The notes beneath the pieces were generated by a model that made no database searches, was not told the origin of the DNA, and saw only the letters and a list, made by a program, of their open reading frames with translations. From NCBI RefSeq assembly GCF_000620805.1, contig NZ_KK211187.1, positions 3,071,282 through 3,126,126 of the forward strand: a stretch of DNA of 54,845 nt, read 5' to 3'. A program made the translations under genes and the position numbers. Numbering within the stretch: position 1 is the stretch's first letter; each line of letters begins with the position of its first letter. This document shows positions 40,703-50,182 of the stretch, one piece after another. The stretch comes from Exiguobacterium undae DSM 14481 (lineage in GTDB: Bacteria > Bacillota > Bacilli > Exiguobacteriales > Exiguobacteriaceae).

Positions 40703-41233
40703 TTATGAATCTGAATTTTTACGCCGCCGGATTTCTTCCAGACGTTCGATGACATCCGCCGGCATATCGATTGTCGACCGCGGTTTTTTGCTGGTCTTCG
40801 ACATCGTCGTCTGACCCCGGATGACGACAACGGCCGCTTTCCAGTCCCGGCGTAACTCCTGTGCCGAAATCCGCAACGCACCCAGTGTGAAAATGACCCA
40901 TTGCTCCGTGAAGTCATTTGTCGCAACGGTCAGTTTAACCCGGATGTCCTGCAACCATTCCGCTGCTGTTTTTTCAATCCACTCATCCGCCGTTTCGTTT
41001 TCTCGTGTATAGATGACTTCGATCCCGCTTTTCTTAATCCGGGATTCTCGTCCCGGTTGCAAGTAGGCATCAAATACAATCGTCACACTGATTCCCGTTA
41101 CGGCTTGATACTCGGCCATCGCATCGACCAATCGTTCCCGTGCTAATTCAAAATCCTGCTCCCGCAATGTCCGGAATTCCGGCCATGCGCCAATGATATT
41201 GTAGCCATCAACGATCAGACGGTCATATTTCAT
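40703..41233 (-). CDS. rae1: Ribosome-dependent mRNA endonuclease Rae1 (YacP)
   Basis: 176 residues with an N-terminal NYN/PIN-like nuclease domain: LIVDGYNIIGAW carries the first acidic residue (Asp9), with VFDAYLQPG and ATNDFTEQW further on. Rae1 of B. subtilis enters the ribosomal A site and cuts certain mRNAs. Its ATG overlaps the rlmB stop (ATGA), so the two are coupled. Confidence 0.92.
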   Translation of the reverse strand: MKYDRLIVDGYNIIGAWPEFRTLREQDFELARERLVDAMAEYQAVTGISVTIVFDAYLQPGRESRIKKSGIEVIYTRENETADEWIEKTAAEWLQDIRVKLTVATNDFTEQWVIFTLGALRISAQELRRDWKAAVVVIRGQTTMSKTSKKPRSTIDMPADVIERLEEIRRRKNSDS

Positions 41234-42150
41234 CGCGAATACGGCTTTCTCGTCCGGTAGACCTCATACAACAATAACGAGGCTGCGACCGATGCATTGA
41301 GTGATGTGACGTGCCCTGCCATCGGAAGATGCACAAGGAAATCACATTTTTCACGGACGAGTCGACTCATCCCTTTGCCTTCGCTGCCGATGACGATTCC
41401 AAGCGGCATCGTCCCGTCAAGCGTTCGGTAATCATCACTTTCGCGTGCATCCGTTCCGACAAACCAGATGCCCTTTTTCTTCAAGTCTTCCATCGTCCGG
41501 GTCAAGTTCGTCACGCGGACGACCGGAATGTGTTCGATTGCCCCTGTTGAGGCTTTGGCGACGACTTGTGTCAATCCGACCGACCGGCGCTTCGGAATGA
41601 TGATCCCGTGGGCACCGACGGCGTCCGCCGTCCGGAGAATCGATCCGAGGTTATGTGGATCTTCCAGCTCGTCGAGCAAAATCATCAGCGGCGTTTCGTC
41701 TTTCTTCTCTGCGAGCGCGAAGATGTCATCGAGCTCCGCATATTCGTAGGCAGCGACGGCAGCCACGACACCTTGGTGGTTGTCACTGCCTGTCAGCCCG
41801 TGTAATTTCGAACGCGGGACGATTTGTGTCTGGACACCGGCTTCTTTCGCCATCGCATGGATGACGGCAAGCGGTCCCTTCTGCTGTCCTTCTTGGATAA
41901 AGAGCTTGTTCATCTCACGGCCCGTCCGCAATGCTTCAAGGACCGGATTACGTCCGTATAAGAAATCCTGCCCTTCCTCAAGCGGCTCGATCACGATGGA
42001 ATCTTCTTGTTTTGGTTCGACCTTCTTCTGTTTCGTTTTTTCGCCGTGCGGCTTGTCGTTTTTTGGTTTCCGCGACGGGTGAACCGATTTATTTTCCGTC
42101 CGCTGCTTCGGCTTCGAGTAATTCGAACGCTTGTCCGATGAGTTCTTCAA
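41230..42150 (-). CDS. rlmB: 23S rRNA 2'-O-ribose methyltransferase, RlmB/TrmH family
   Basis: About 306 residues. I place the start at a TTG at 42150, 8 bp after AAGGAGG; an ATG ten codons earlier has no good site. After a basic, Lys/Pro/Ser-rich segment (about 1-55), unusual for RlmB (near 250 residues), comes the substrate-binding domain (FLYGRNPVLEALRTGREMNK) and the SPOUT domain with VIGSEGKGMSRLV and the cofactor-knot HVTSLNASVAASLLLYE. The family methylates G2251 of 23S rRNA. It overlaps mrnC by 62 bp. Confidence 0.9.
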   Translation of the reverse strand: MKNSSDKRSNYSKPKQRTENKSVHPSRKPKNDKPHGEKTKQKKVEPKQEDSIVIEPLEEGQDFLYGRNPVLEALRTGREMNKLFIQEGQQKGPLAVIHAMAKEAGVQTQIVPRSKLHGLTGSDNHQGVVAAVAAYEYAELDDIFALAEKKDETPLMILLDELEDPHNLGSILRTADAVGAHGIIIPKRRSVGLTQVVAKASTGAIEHIPVVRVTNLTRTMEDLKKKGIWFVGTDARESDDYRTLDGTMPLGIVIGSEGKGMSRLVREKCDFLVHLPMAGHVTSLNASVAASLLLYEVYRTRKPYSR

Positions 42151-42493
42151 GACGATCTCCTCCTTCTGAAAGATAGACATATCCTAACAAGGCTTCAAAT
42201 GCCGTCGCATAACGGTACGTGTGGACATCCGTGCTTTTAGGGACGGATCCAGACTTCGCATTTTTTCCGCGACGGACAACAGCCTGTTCTTCTTCTGTCA
42301 ACGTATTTTCGTTTAACCAATGTGTCACGACAAAGGCTTGGGCTTGCGCACGAACATAACGAATGGCGGCTTGATGCAACTCACCCGGTTTAACGAATCC
42401 TTGATCAAGCAGCCGTTCCCGGACATGCATCTCATAGACGACGTCGCCCATATAAGCGAGCGCCAACGCATTTAATTGTTTGTAGTTCTTCAT
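42089..42493 (-). CDS. mrnC: Mini-ribonuclease III (23S rRNA maturation)
   Basis: 134 residues. It has only the RNase III catalytic domain and no double-stranded-RNA-binding domain. [19 protein letters not shown] holds the first catalytic acids and [13 protein letters not shown] the second pair. MrnC trims both ends of pre-23S rRNA. The ATG at 42493 overlaps the cysS stop (ATGA); an in-frame GTG four codons earlier is less likely. The arrangement cysS-mrnC-rlmB is standard in Bacilli. Confidence 0.94.
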   Translation of the reverse strand: MKNYKQLNALALAYMGDVVYEMHVRERLLDQGFVKPGELHQAAIRYVRAQAQAFVVTHWLNENTLTEEEQAVVRRGKNAKSGSVPKSTDVHTYRYATAFEALLGYVYLSEGGDRLEELIGQAFELLEAEAADGK

Positions 42494-43887
42494 CCGCGCT
42501 TCCACCGCATCCCTTGTGCTGTATCCTCAAGCAAGATGCCTTGATCACGCAATTGATCACGGATCGCATCCGCACGGGCGAAGTCACGTTCTTTTCGTGC
42601 TGTGTCACGATCGCGAATCAGCTGTTCGACTTCTTCATCAAGTAATCCTTTGTCGACCGTCAACGTCACACCGAGGACCGTTGAAAGTTCTTGGAAGACC
42701 GCTAAGAATTGTTCGAGGACTTCCGTTGCGACTTGGTCCTCGCCAAGATAGAGGTTCGCTTCTTTTGATAAATCAAACAAATCTGTCACAGCATTGGCTG
42801 TATTGAAATCATCATCCATCGATGTAATGAAATGTTGTTTGATTTCCTCGATCCGCTTCAACCATTTTTCGTTTGCTGTTCCAAGGTTCGCGGTCATTGC
42901 CAAACGGTGTTCGACGTTTGCGACCGATTCCCGGATCCGGGCCAGACCATTTGCCGCCTGATCGATCAATTCACGGCTGTAGTTGATCGGATGACGGTAT
43001 TGGACCGACAACATGAAGAAACGTAAGACCATCGGATCGACCGCTTGAATCGCTTCGTGGACCGTCAGGAAGTTACCGAGGGATTTTGACATCTTTTCAT
43101 TTTCAATGTTGAGGAATCCGTTGTGCATCCAGTAATTCGCGAACTTTTGCGAATTGCAGGCTTCCGACTGGGCAATCTCATTCTCGTGGTGGGGGAACTT
43201 CAAGTCCTGTCCGCCCGCGTGAATATCAATCGTGTCGCCGAGATACTTTTTCGCCATCGCCGAGCACTCGATGTGCCAGCCGGGACGCCCTTCTCCCCAT
43301 GGACTTGTCCAAGCCGGTTCGCCCGGTTTCGCTGCTTTCCATAACACGAAATCAAGGGGATCTTCTTTTTTCTCGCCGACTTCAATCCGGGCACCGGACC
43401 GGAGCTCATCAATCGACTGTTGGCTCAATTGTCCGTAATCTTTGAAACTGCGTGTTCGGAAATAGACGTCTCCACTCGAGGCATAGGCATTTCCTTTTTC
43501 AACGAGCACTTCGATGAAGGCGATGATATCGTCCATCGTTTCCGTGACAAGCGGGTGGATGTCTGCCTTTTGAACGTTCAATGCACCTGTGTCCGCATGG
43601 TAAGCGTCGATGAACCGTTTCGTCAAGGCATGGTAGTCTTCACCGAGTTCGTTTGCTGTGCGGATGATTTTATCATCCACATCCGTGAAGTTCGACACGT
43701 ATTTGACGTCATACCCCCGATATGTGAAGTAACGGCGGACCGTATCAAACACGATTGCCGGACGGGCATTTCCAATATGGATGTAATTGTAGACGGTCGG
43801 ACCGCAGACATACATCTTGACCTTTCCCTCTTCTAACGGTTTAAATGGTTCCTTTTTTCCGGTCATGCTGTTGTACAGTTGTATCAT
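42490..43887 (-). CDS. cysS: Cysteinyl-tRNA synthetase
   Basis: 465 residues of class Ia synthetase. [16 protein letters not shown] holds the first zinc Cys and the HIGH-type motif, [15 protein letters not shown] and [15 protein letters not shown] the other zinc ligands, and KMSKSLGNF the KMSKS loop. Its start lies 47 bp inside cysE with AAGGAGG upstream. Cysteine supply (CysE) and use (CysS) are therefore cotranscribed behind the T-box. Confidence 0.98.
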   Translation of the reverse strand: MIQLYNSMTGKKEPFKPLEEGKVKMYVCGPTVYNYIHIGNARPAIVFDTVRRYFTYRGYDVKYVSNFTDVDDKIIRTANELGEDYHALTKRFIDAYHADTGALNVQKADIHPLVTETMDDIIAFIEVLVEKGNAYASSGDVYFRTRSFKDYGQLSQQSIDELRSGARIEVGEKKEDPLDFVLWKAAKPGEPAWTSPWGEGRPGWHIECSAMAKKYLGDTIDIHAGGQDLKFPHHENEIAQSEACNSQKFANYWMHNGFLNIENEKMSKSLGNFLTVHEAIQAVDPMVLRFFMLSVQYRHPINYSRELIDQAANGLARIRESVANVEHRLAMTANLGTANEKWLKRIEEIKQHFITSMDDDFNTANAVTDLFDLSKEANLYLGEDQVATEVLEQFLAVFQELSTVLGVTLTVDKGLLDEEVEQLIRDRDTARKERDFARADAIRDQLRDQGILLEDTAQGMRWKRG

Positions 43888-44524
43888 GGCGGCGTCCTCC
43901 TTTTATTCGTTCAATTTCACGTTTTAACCGATCCAGTTCCAGCTCGATTCGTTCCTGGCATTCGCTGACGGGATCCGGGAGTTGGTGATCAAGCGGGGCA
44001 TTGACCTTGATGCCGTCTTGAATGACGACTCGTCCGGGAATACCGACGACTGTCGCATTCGCCGGAACATCCTTTAACACAACGGAACTCGCACCGATTT
44101 TTGAGGAGTCACCAATTGTGATATCACCCAGTACACGTGCTCCAGCAGAAACCAGCACCCCATTGCCGAGTGTCGGATGCCGTTTTCCGGTTTCTTTCCC
44201 CGTCCCTCCAAGTGTCACACCTTGAAAGATCGTCACATCGTCGCCGATGATGGCCGTTTCGCCGATGACGACTCCCATACCGTGATCGATGAAGAAACGC
44301 CGGCCGATCGTCGCACCGGGATGGATTTCGATTCCCGTGATGAAACGACTGAATTGCGACAGCATCCGGGCGGCCAGATGCAGATTCATCTTCCACATGC
44401 GATGAGCCAGCCGGTGCATCCAGACTGCATGCAGTCCGGGATAGGTCAACACCACTTCCATCGCACTCCGGGCAGCTGGATCCTGCTTAAATACATTTCG
44501 GATATCTTCACGCATCCGTGTCAT
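43841..44524 (-). CDS. cysE: Serine O-acetyltransferase
   Basis: 227 residues from [20 protein letters not shown]; the ATG at 44524 has GAGGAG 7 bp upstream, and the long N-terminal extension of the frame is the T-box leader. Left-handed beta-helix hexapeptides carry [20 protein letters not shown], with the catalytic Asp-His pair, and [17 protein letters not shown]. It acetylates L-serine, the first committed step of cysteine synthesis. Its end overlaps cysS. Confidence 0.96.
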   Translation of the reverse strand: MTRMREDIRNVFKQDPAARSAMEVVLTYPGLHAVWMHRLAHRMWKMNLHLAARMLSQFSRFITGIEIHPGATIGRRFFIDHGMGVVIGETAIIGDDVTIFQGVTLGGTGKETGKRHPTLGNGVLVSAGARVLGDITIGDSSKIGASSVVLKDVPANATVVGIPGRVVIQDGIKVNAPLDHQLPDPVSECQERIELELDRLKREIERIKGGRRHDTTVQQHDRKKGTI

Positions 44525-44544
44525 GTTTGTTCTCCTCTCCATAA

Positions 44545-44775
44545 GAAAAAGCGCCTCCGTGCATCGCTGCACAGAGACGCTAATCAGCGCGGTCCCACTC
44601 TGTTTGGATGAACGGGTCATCCCTCTCCGGTCCGTTAACGCCGGAGATACGTCTACGCCTACTCTCACTGATTTCGGGTAGCACTCAGAGGGGCATTTCG
44701 CGAACGCGTCCGTTCAAGCTCTCTCACCGTTCAAGCTTGTCTCTGTACAACAGACATCGTCACTACTTTCCTCAT
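44545..44775 (-). promoter_or_regulatory. T-box leader for cysteine (cysE-cysS)
   Basis: The minus strand shows a complete T-box: ATGAGG...GTAG at the start of stem I, the AGAGA and GGTGAGAG apical elements, a specifier TGC (44693-44695) in GAAATGCCCCTCTGAG, the T-box core AGAGTGGGACCGCG (44589-44602) and a terminator GCGTCTCTGTGC/GCACGGAGGCGC with five T (44546-44580). A TGC specifier reads tRNA-Cys. Uncharged tRNA-Cys should stabilise the antiterminator and turn on cysE-cysS. The leader begins only a few bases after the gltX stop. Confidence 0.94.
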
Positions 44776-44786
44776 CTACGCTTTAT

Positions 44787-46232
44787 TTATGCGTCCAGAC
44801 GTGCAAGTACGCGGTCTTTTCCTAGTAGTTGAATCGTGTTTGGAAGCTCTGGTCCGTGTGTTTGTCCGGTCGTTGCGACACGGATCGGCATGAACAGATT
44901 TTTCCCTTTTTGTCCGGTTGCTTTTTGAGTCGCTTTGATCGCGCCTTTGATGGCTTCCGGTGTCCATTCCTCAAGCGTCCGCAACTGTGCTGCGAATTCA
45001 CTCAAGACAGCAGGAACCGTTTCTCCTGCCAAGACAGTGTTTGCCTCTTCATCATACACCAGTTCATCCTCAAAAAACATCTCTGAAAGCTCAACAATTT
45101 CCGCACCGTGTGTCATTTGTTCGCGGTACAGGCCAACCAAGTTTTGCGCCCAGACGAGTTCTTCTTCCGTCGGCTCACTCGAGACACGTCCTGCTTCTTG
45201 TAAGAACGGCAGGCTCGCTTCGAATACTTCTTCAAACGATTGGTGTTTCATGTATTGACCGTTGATCCACGCAAGTTTTTGTTGATCAAAGACAGCCGGA
45301 CTCTTCGATAGACGAGATGCATCAAAGATGTCGATGAACTCCTCTTTCGTAAAGATTTCCTGTTCGCCGACTGGTGACCATCCGAGCAACGTCACGAAGT
45401 TGAGCAACGCTTCCGGCAGGTAACCGAGGTCTTTGTACTGCTCGATGTATTGAATGATCGATTGATCACGTTTCGACAGTTTTTTGTGTTCTTCGTTGAC
45501 GATCAATGTCATGTGACCAAATGTCGGGTACTCCCAACCAAACGCATCATAAATCATCATCTGTTTTGGTGTGTTCGAGATGTGGTCGTCTCCGCGGAGA
45601 ACATGGCTGATCGCCATCAAGTGGTCATCGATGACAACAGCGAAGTTGTACGTCGGGATACCGTCTTTTTTGACGATGACCCAGTCTCCGAAGTCTTTTG
45701 ATTCAAACGAGACGTCTTCTTTGACGATGTCATTCCATGTATACGTGACCGCTTCCGGGACACGGATCCGAATCGACGGCGTCCGGCCTTCTGCCACAAA
45801 CGCCTCTTCTTGTTCCTGTGTCAGGTTGCGGTGTGCACCCGAATAACGGGGTGCTTCGCCGCGGGCAATCTGGGCTTCCCGCTCTGCTTCGAGTTCTTCT
45901 GAAGTCATGTAGCACCGGTATGCGAGGCCTTTTTCAAGCAACTCGTCCGTATACTTCTTGTACAGATCCAGTCGTTCCATTTGGAAATAAGGACCGTACT
46001 CCCCACCGCGACCCGGACCTTCGTCCCAGTCGATGCCGAGCCATTCCAGATACTTCATCTGACTTTCAACACCACCATCGATGTTTCGCTTCTGATCCGT
46101 ATCCTCAATTCGTAAAATCATCTTGCCGCCTGCGTGCCGTGCAAACAGGTAGTTGAACAATGCTGTTCGTGCATTCCCGATATGAAGGTGTCCCGTTGGA
46201 CTTGGTGCATAACGTACACGTACTTCTGCCAT
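44787..46232 (-). CDS. gltX: Glutamyl-tRNA synthetase
   Basis: 481 residues, class Ib synthetase. [20 protein letters not shown] holds the HIGH-type motif, HKKLSKRDQ the KMSKS-type loop, and the C-terminal half is the all-helical anticodon-binding domain. In Bacilli the enzyme also charges tRNA-Gln with glutamate for later amidation. AAAGGAG precedes the ATG. A CTGAAA-17-TATACT match (TATACT at 46270-46275) inside the end of ispF may give it a promoter. Confidence 0.98.
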   Translation of the reverse strand: MAEVRVRYAPSPTGHLHIGNARTALFNYLFARHAGGKMILRIEDTDQKRNIDGGVESQMKYLEWLGIDWDEGPGRGGEYGPYFQMERLDLYKKYTDELLEKGLAYRCYMTSEELEAEREAQIARGEAPRYSGAHRNLTQEQEEAFVAEGRTPSIRIRVPEAVTYTWNDIVKEDVSFESKDFGDWVIVKKDGIPTYNFAVVIDDHLMAISHVLRGDDHISNTPKQMMIYDAFGWEYPTFGHMTLIVNEEHKKLSKRDQSIIQYIEQYKDLGYLPEALLNFVTLLGWSPVGEQEIFTKEEFIDIFDASRLSKSPAVFDQQKLAWINGQYMKHQSFEEVFEASLPFLQEAGRVSSEPTEEELVWAQNLVGLYREQMTHGAEIVELSEMFFEDELVYDEEANTVLAGETVPAVLSEFAAQLRTLEEWTPEAIKGAIKATQKATGQKGKNLFMPIRVATTGQTHGPELPNTIQLLGKDRVLARLDA

Positions 46233-46277
46233 TACCGATCCACTCCTTTAGTCTAAAATTCGCTTACCTAGTATACC

Positions 46278-46760
46278 TTATTCTTCGATTCGTTTCAGCA
46301 AAATCACAGCCTGACACGCGATTCCTTCTTCCCGTCCCGTAAAGCCGAGCCATTCCGTCGTCGTTGCCTTGACGTTAATCTGCTCGATATCCGCTTCCAG
46401 CAATTCCGCGATCCGGGCCCGGATTGTGTCGATGTACGGACGTAACTTCGGCGCCTGTGCGATGACGGTTGCATCGAGATTACCAAGTTCGTACCCCTCG
46501 GCTTTGACGAGCGCATAAACATGTTGCAACAACTTCGCCGAATCCGCGTCCTTGAATTCCGGATCCGTATCCGGGAAATGTTTCCCGATGTCACCGGCTG
46601 CGATGGCTCCGAGTGCCGCGTCCGCAATCGTATGTAACAACACGTCCGCATCCGAGTGACCAAGCAATCCTTTAGTGTGTGGAATCTCGATTCCACCTAA
46701 AATCAGTTTCCGATCCTCTGCAAATGCATGTACATCAAAACCTTGTCCAATTCGAATCAT
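46278..46760 (-). CDS. ispF: 2-C-methyl-D-erythritol 2,4-cyclodiphosphate synthase
   Basis: 160 residues. Three ATGs stand in tandem (46766, 46763, 46760). The last is preferred because GAGGGA is then 7 bp away and the product begins [13 protein letters not shown] like its homologues. Asp9 and His11 (GFDVH) with His of LLGHSDAD bind the zinc. It catalyses the fifth step of the non-mevalonate (MEP) isoprenoid pathway and follows ispD directly. Confidence 0.96.
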   Translation of the reverse strand: MIRIGQGFDVHAFAEDRKLILGGIEIPHTKGLLGHSDADVLLHTIADAALGAIAAGDIGKHFPDTDPEFKDADSAKLLQHVYALVKAEGYELGNLDATVIAQAPKLRPYIDTIRARIAELLEADIEQINVKATTTEWLGFTGREEGIACQAVILLKRIEE

Positions 46761-46762
46761 CA

Positions 46763-47446
46763 TCATTTCCCTCGTTTCGTTAAAATCGCTTCACCAAACA
46801 ATAAATCGTCCGGTGTCGTCACTTTAATGTTCTCGTATTGTCCGGTGACCCAAGTCACCGTTCCTCCGTCCCATTCTATCAAACTTGCGTCATCCGTACC
46901 TAAAAATTCGGTTGCCGCTTTTTCGTGAACGGTCCGAATCACTTCCAGCTGAAAAGCTTGCGGTGTCTGAGCTGCCATTAACTCATCGCGGGGGACTGTC
47001 TCGACGATCACATCGTGTTGAATCCGTTTGACCGTATCCTTGATCGGAACACCTAAAATTGCAGCCCCGGTCTGTTCGGCTGCTTCGACGACCTGCTGAA
47101 TCGATTCGATTGTCACGAAGGGGCGTGCCCCGTCATGAATCAAGACGATTCCGGGTTCCGTAACCGCCTCTAGTCCACGCTTTACACTTTCCTGACGTTC
47201 GCGGCCACCCGGAACGAGACGGATCGGTGTTTGATACTGTGCCGTCATCTCTTCAAACCAGATCTGTTCGACCGGATTGATGGCTAAGATGATTTCAAGA
47301 CACGCCGGATCCTGCTCAAAGACATCGAGTGTCCATTCGATGATCGACCGGTCCCGTAATGTCAGCATCAACTTGTTTCGATCCGCCCCCATCCGTTTTC
47401 CTGCTCCGGCAGCCGGAATGACGATCCGGTATGTATGTTCTTTCAT
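46763..47446 (-). CDS. ispD: 2-C-methyl-D-erythritol 4-phosphate cytidylyltransferase
   Basis: 227 residues. The nucleotide-binding [15 protein letters not shown] opens the chain, and [11 protein letters not shown] is the conserved DGARP motif. It makes CDP-methylerythritol in the MEP pathway. It is directly followed by ispF, with overlap of the first of that gene's three possible starts. GAGGGA lies before its ATG. Confidence 0.97.
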   Translation of the reverse strand: MKEHTYRIVIPAAGAGKRMGADRNKLMLTLRDRSIIEWTLDVFEQDPACLEIILAINPVEQIWFEEMTAQYQTPIRLVPGGRERQESVKRGLEAVTEPGIVLIHDGARPFVTIESIQQVVEAAEQTGAAILGVPIKDTVKRIQHDVIVETVPRDELMAAQTPQAFQLEVIRTVHEKAATEFLGTDDASLIEWDGGTVTWVTGQYENIKVTTPDDLLFGEAILTKRGK

Positions 47447-47470
47447 CTAATTCCCTCTTTTCACATAAGT

Positions 47471-47500
47471 AAAGACTGCCAAAACAGATTTGGCAGTCCC
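47471..47500 (-). terminator. Hairpin after yacL
   Basis: GGGACTGCCAAA/TTTGGCAGTC with a small loop, followed on the minus strand by the weak tract TTTACTT. It may cause partial termination between yacL and ispD. Confidence 0.55.
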
Positions 47501-47504
47501 TTGT

Positions 47505-48599
47505 TTATTTTTCTTGTGGTTTCGCAAAAATCATCCGACCTGCAGACGTTTGCAGAACACTGGTCACGACGACACCAATCGTCTTCGAAATCAAATGTTT
47601 TCCCTCTTCGACGACGACCATCGTCCCGTCCTCGAGGTACGCAATTCCCTGTTTTTGCTCTTTTCCTTCTTTGATGACAAGGACCGTCATCTCTTCACCC
47701 GGAATCACCACTTGTTTGACGGCATTCGCCAAATCGTTGATGTTCAAGACCGGTACATTCCGGACTTCACAGACCTTATTTAAGTTGTAATCGTTGGTGA
47801 CGACGATTCCTTTGATCAGTTCGGCAAGCTTTATCAACTTGATGTCAACTTCCGGTACATCTTCAAAATCACCATCATAAATTTCAACTTCCATCCCGGG
47901 AATCGACTGCAATTCCTTGAGGACATCCAGCCCGCGGCGTCCACGGTTCCGCTTCAGTGTATCGGATGAGTCGGCGATATACTGCAACTCACCGATGACG
48001 AATTGAGGGACAATCAATTTGCCTTCTACAAATCCGGTTTTGGCGATATCCGTGATCCGACCGTCGATGATGACACTCGTATCGAGTACTTTGCTGTTCG
48101 ATTTTGCGACGACGACGGGTTCGGCCGCCGCTTTTTTCTCAGCTTGATTGTTATTGTTGTTGCGCAAGAAGACTTTTGTCAGTTCATGACGCTTCCGGTA
48201 ACCGACGGTAAATCCGAGGTAGCCGAACAGGACTGCGACAATCATCGTTAACACGTTACTCAGTAAAGGAATACCGACAAGTTCAATCAACATACTGACG
48301 AGAAAGGCCATGACAAGACCAATCAATAGACCAAATGTGCCGAAAAACAAATCGGCGACAGGTGCTTTCACTAATTTTTCTTCTAAAAACCGGAGAAGTC
48401 GAATCACAGAATCCGTAATGAATAATCCAATTAATAAAAATATGAGTGCACCAATCGTTCCTGTTACGTATGTGGTCATCAACCATTCCGGGAAAGCCGT
48501 CTTCGTCGCTGCTTCAATCAGTTGAAATAATTCAGGAAGCAACAAGATACCAAGCGCAAGACCTAGTAACGCAAAAAAGATCCTGATGACGATTTTCAA
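47505..48599 (-). CDS. yacL: PIN/TRAM domain membrane protein YacL
   Basis: About 364 residues. The start is placed at a TTG at 48599, 7 bp after AAGGAGGT; a GTG three codons earlier lies within that site. Four membrane helices fill about 1-135. A linker with five consecutive Asn follows. Next is a PIN nuclease-like domain (VLDTSVIIDGRITDIA with the key Asp residues) and a C-terminal TRAM domain (about 290-345). PIN/TRAM proteins are thought to act on RNA. The substrate is unknown. In many Bacilli disA stands between radA and this gene; here it does not. Confidence 0.9.
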   Translation of the reverse strand: MKIVIRIFFALLGLALGILLLPELFQLIEAATKTAFPEWLMTTYVTGTIGALIFLLIGLFITDSVIRLLRFLEEKLVKAPVADLFFGTFGLLIGLVMAFLVSMLIELVGIPLLSNVLTMIVAVLFGYLGFTVGYRKRHELTKVFLRNNNNNQAEKKAAAEPVVVAKSNSKVLDTSVIIDGRITDIAKTGFVEGKLIVPQFVIGELQYIADSSDTLKRNRGRRGLDVLKELQSIPGMEVEIYDGDFEDVPEVDIKLIKLAELIKGIVVTNDYNLNKVCEVRNVPVLNINDLANAVKQVVIPGEEMTVLVIKEGKEQKQGIAYLEDGTMVVVEEGKHLISKTIGVVVTSVLQTSAGRMIFAKPQEK

Positions 48600-48627
48600 T
48601 CTTCCCACCTCCTTCTATTATTTTAAG

Positions 48628-48639
48628 TTCATTGTAACA
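48628..48639 (-). promoter_or_regulatory. Possible extended -10 promoter for yacL
   Basis: TGTTACAAT on the minus strand (TACAAT at 48631-48636, preceded by TGT) fits an extended -10 element; no good -35 is present. It lies in the radA-yacL gap, which also has GGGGAA/TTCCCC arms (about 48672-48710) without a T tract. I see no trace of a gene there. Confidence 0.4.
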
Positions 48640-48730
48640 TGTATTTATTTGATTCACCTACGGCTTAAGGTGGGGAAACTGTTTACAATTCTTTAACACC
48701 TTCCCCATCTTTTACCGCAGTTGAAACCGC

Positions 48731-50107
48731 TTAAAACGGAATTGTCTCACGTAAGGCTTCATCGACACTTTCAACACCGATCACCGTGATGCCGGGAGGA
48801 TAGGTCCAACCTCCGAGGTTGTTTTTCGGAATGATTGCCCGTGTGAAACCGAGCTTGGCTGCTTCGGCGACACGTTGTTCAATCCGTGATACCCGTCTGA
48901 CTTCTCCTGTCAAACCGACTTCGCCAATGACGACGTCAGTCGGACGTGTCGGCTTATCACGGAAACTCGAGGCGACGGCAACACAAATCGCTAAATCGAT
49001 CGCCGGTTCATCCAATTTGACGCCACCCGCTGCCTTGAGATACGCATCCTGGGTTTGAAGCAACAAGCCGGACCGTTTTTCCAGAACCGCCATCAATAAA
49101 GCGACTTTATTTTGATCAATGCCTGTCGCCATACGGCGTGGATTACCAAATGAGGTCGGTGAAATCAACGCCTGTAACTCAACGAGGACTGTTCGGGTTC
49201 CTTCCATCGAGGCGACGATCGTCGATCCGGAAACACCGGATGTCCGTTCTTCGAGGAAAATCTCCGACGGATTCAAGACCTCTTCGAGTCCCGATTCCCG
49301 CATTTCAAAAATCCCGATCTCATTGGTTGAACCAAACCGGTTTTTGACGGCACGTAAAATCCGGAACGTGTGATGACGTTCTCCTTCAAAATACAATACG
49401 GCATCAACCATGTGCTCAAGCAGACGGGGACCCGCAATCGAACCTTGTTTCGTCACATGACCGACGATAAAGATGGCGATTCCGCGGCTCTTCGCAATTT
49501 TCATCAGCATCGCTGTACATTCCCGGACTTGCGTGACGCTGCCCGGTGCCGACTGGATCTCATCGATATACACCGTCTGAATCGAGTCAATGATTAAAAA
49601 GCCCGGGTTTTCTTCATCGACGACCCGTTCGATCATGTTCATATCGGTTTCACTTAACACGAACAGATCCTGTGTCGGTAATCCCAGTCGTTCAGCTCGT
49701 AATTTCGTTTGTTTCAGTGATTCTTCTCCTGAAATATAGAGCACCTTTTCGCCCCGTTGTGCGAGACGGGCACTTGTCTGGAGTAAAATCGTCGATTTCC
49801 CGATTCCGGGATCTCCTCCGACCAGTACCATCGATCCGGGAACGATTCCTCCACCGAGCACACGGTCAAACTCACTGCTTCCGGTAAAGACGCGGCTTTC
49901 TTCCTGCGAAACGATATTCGACAAGCGTTCCGGTTTTAATTGCTTTGTCGTCGTATGCACAAAAGCAGAACCACGACGGGCTTTTTTCTCTTCTACGACT
50001 TCTTCGACCATCGTGTTCCATTCGCCACAGCCTGAACAACGGCCCATCCATTTTGGAGATTCCGTTCCACAACTTTGGCAGACAAATTTCGTCTTCAGTT
50101 TAGCCAA
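48731..50107 (-). CDS. radA: DNA repair protein RadA (Sms)
   Basis: 458 residues. The TTG at 50107 is chosen as start: it gives (M)[13 protein letters not shown] as in homologues, and AAAGGA lies 8 bp upstream, whereas the ATG three codons earlier touches that site. The zinc finger has Cys10, Cys13, Cys24 and Cys27. Walker A is [10 protein letters not shown], the RadA-specific motif is [11 protein letters not shown], and the C-terminal third is a Lon-like domain. RadA drives branch migration in recombination. It follows clpC, as in B. subtilis. Confidence 0.96.
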   Translation of the reverse strand: MAKLKTKFVCQSCGTESPKWMGRCSGCGEWNTMVEEVVEEKKARRGSAFVHTTTKQLKPERLSNIVSQEESRVFTGSSEFDRVLGGGIVPGSMVLVGGDPGIGKSTILLQTSARLAQRGEKVLYISGEESLKQTKLRAERLGLPTQDLFVLSETDMNMIERVVDEENPGFLIIDSIQTVYIDEIQSAPGSVTQVRECTAMLMKIAKSRGIAIFIVGHVTKQGSIAGPRLLEHMVDAVLYFEGERHHTFRILRAVKNRFGSTNEIGIFEMRESGLEEVLNPSEIFLEERTSGVSGSTIVASMEGTRTVLVELQALISPTSFGNPRRMATGIDQNKVALLMAVLEKRSGLLLQTQDAYLKAAGGVKLDEPAIDLAICVAVASSFRDKPTRPTDVVIGEVGLTGEVRRVSRIEQRVAEAAKLGFTRAIIPKNNLGGWTYPPGITVIGVESVDEALRETIPF

Positions 50108-50133
50108 TCGATTCATCCTTTCTCTTTATCAAG

Positions 50134-50173
50134 AAAAAAATCCAGCTTTCGCCTCATACTTGCGAAAGCTGGA
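50134..50173 (-). terminator. Terminator after clpC
   Basis: A perfect 12-bp stem TCCAGCTTTCGC/GCGAAAGCTGGA with a 9-nt loop and seven T on the minus strand. It lies between clpC and radA, so radA needs read-through or a promoter of its own; none is evident. Confidence 0.93.
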
Positions 50174-50182
50174 CCCTGTTGA

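Noticed and set aside
44177-44611. A plus-strand frame across cysE and the T-box
   Set aside because: It is antisense to cysE and to a structured leader RNA, with no ribosome site.
44525-44668. N-terminal extension of the cysE frame
   Set aside because: It translates the T-box antiterminator and terminator region; the real ATG follows a GAGGAG site at 44524.
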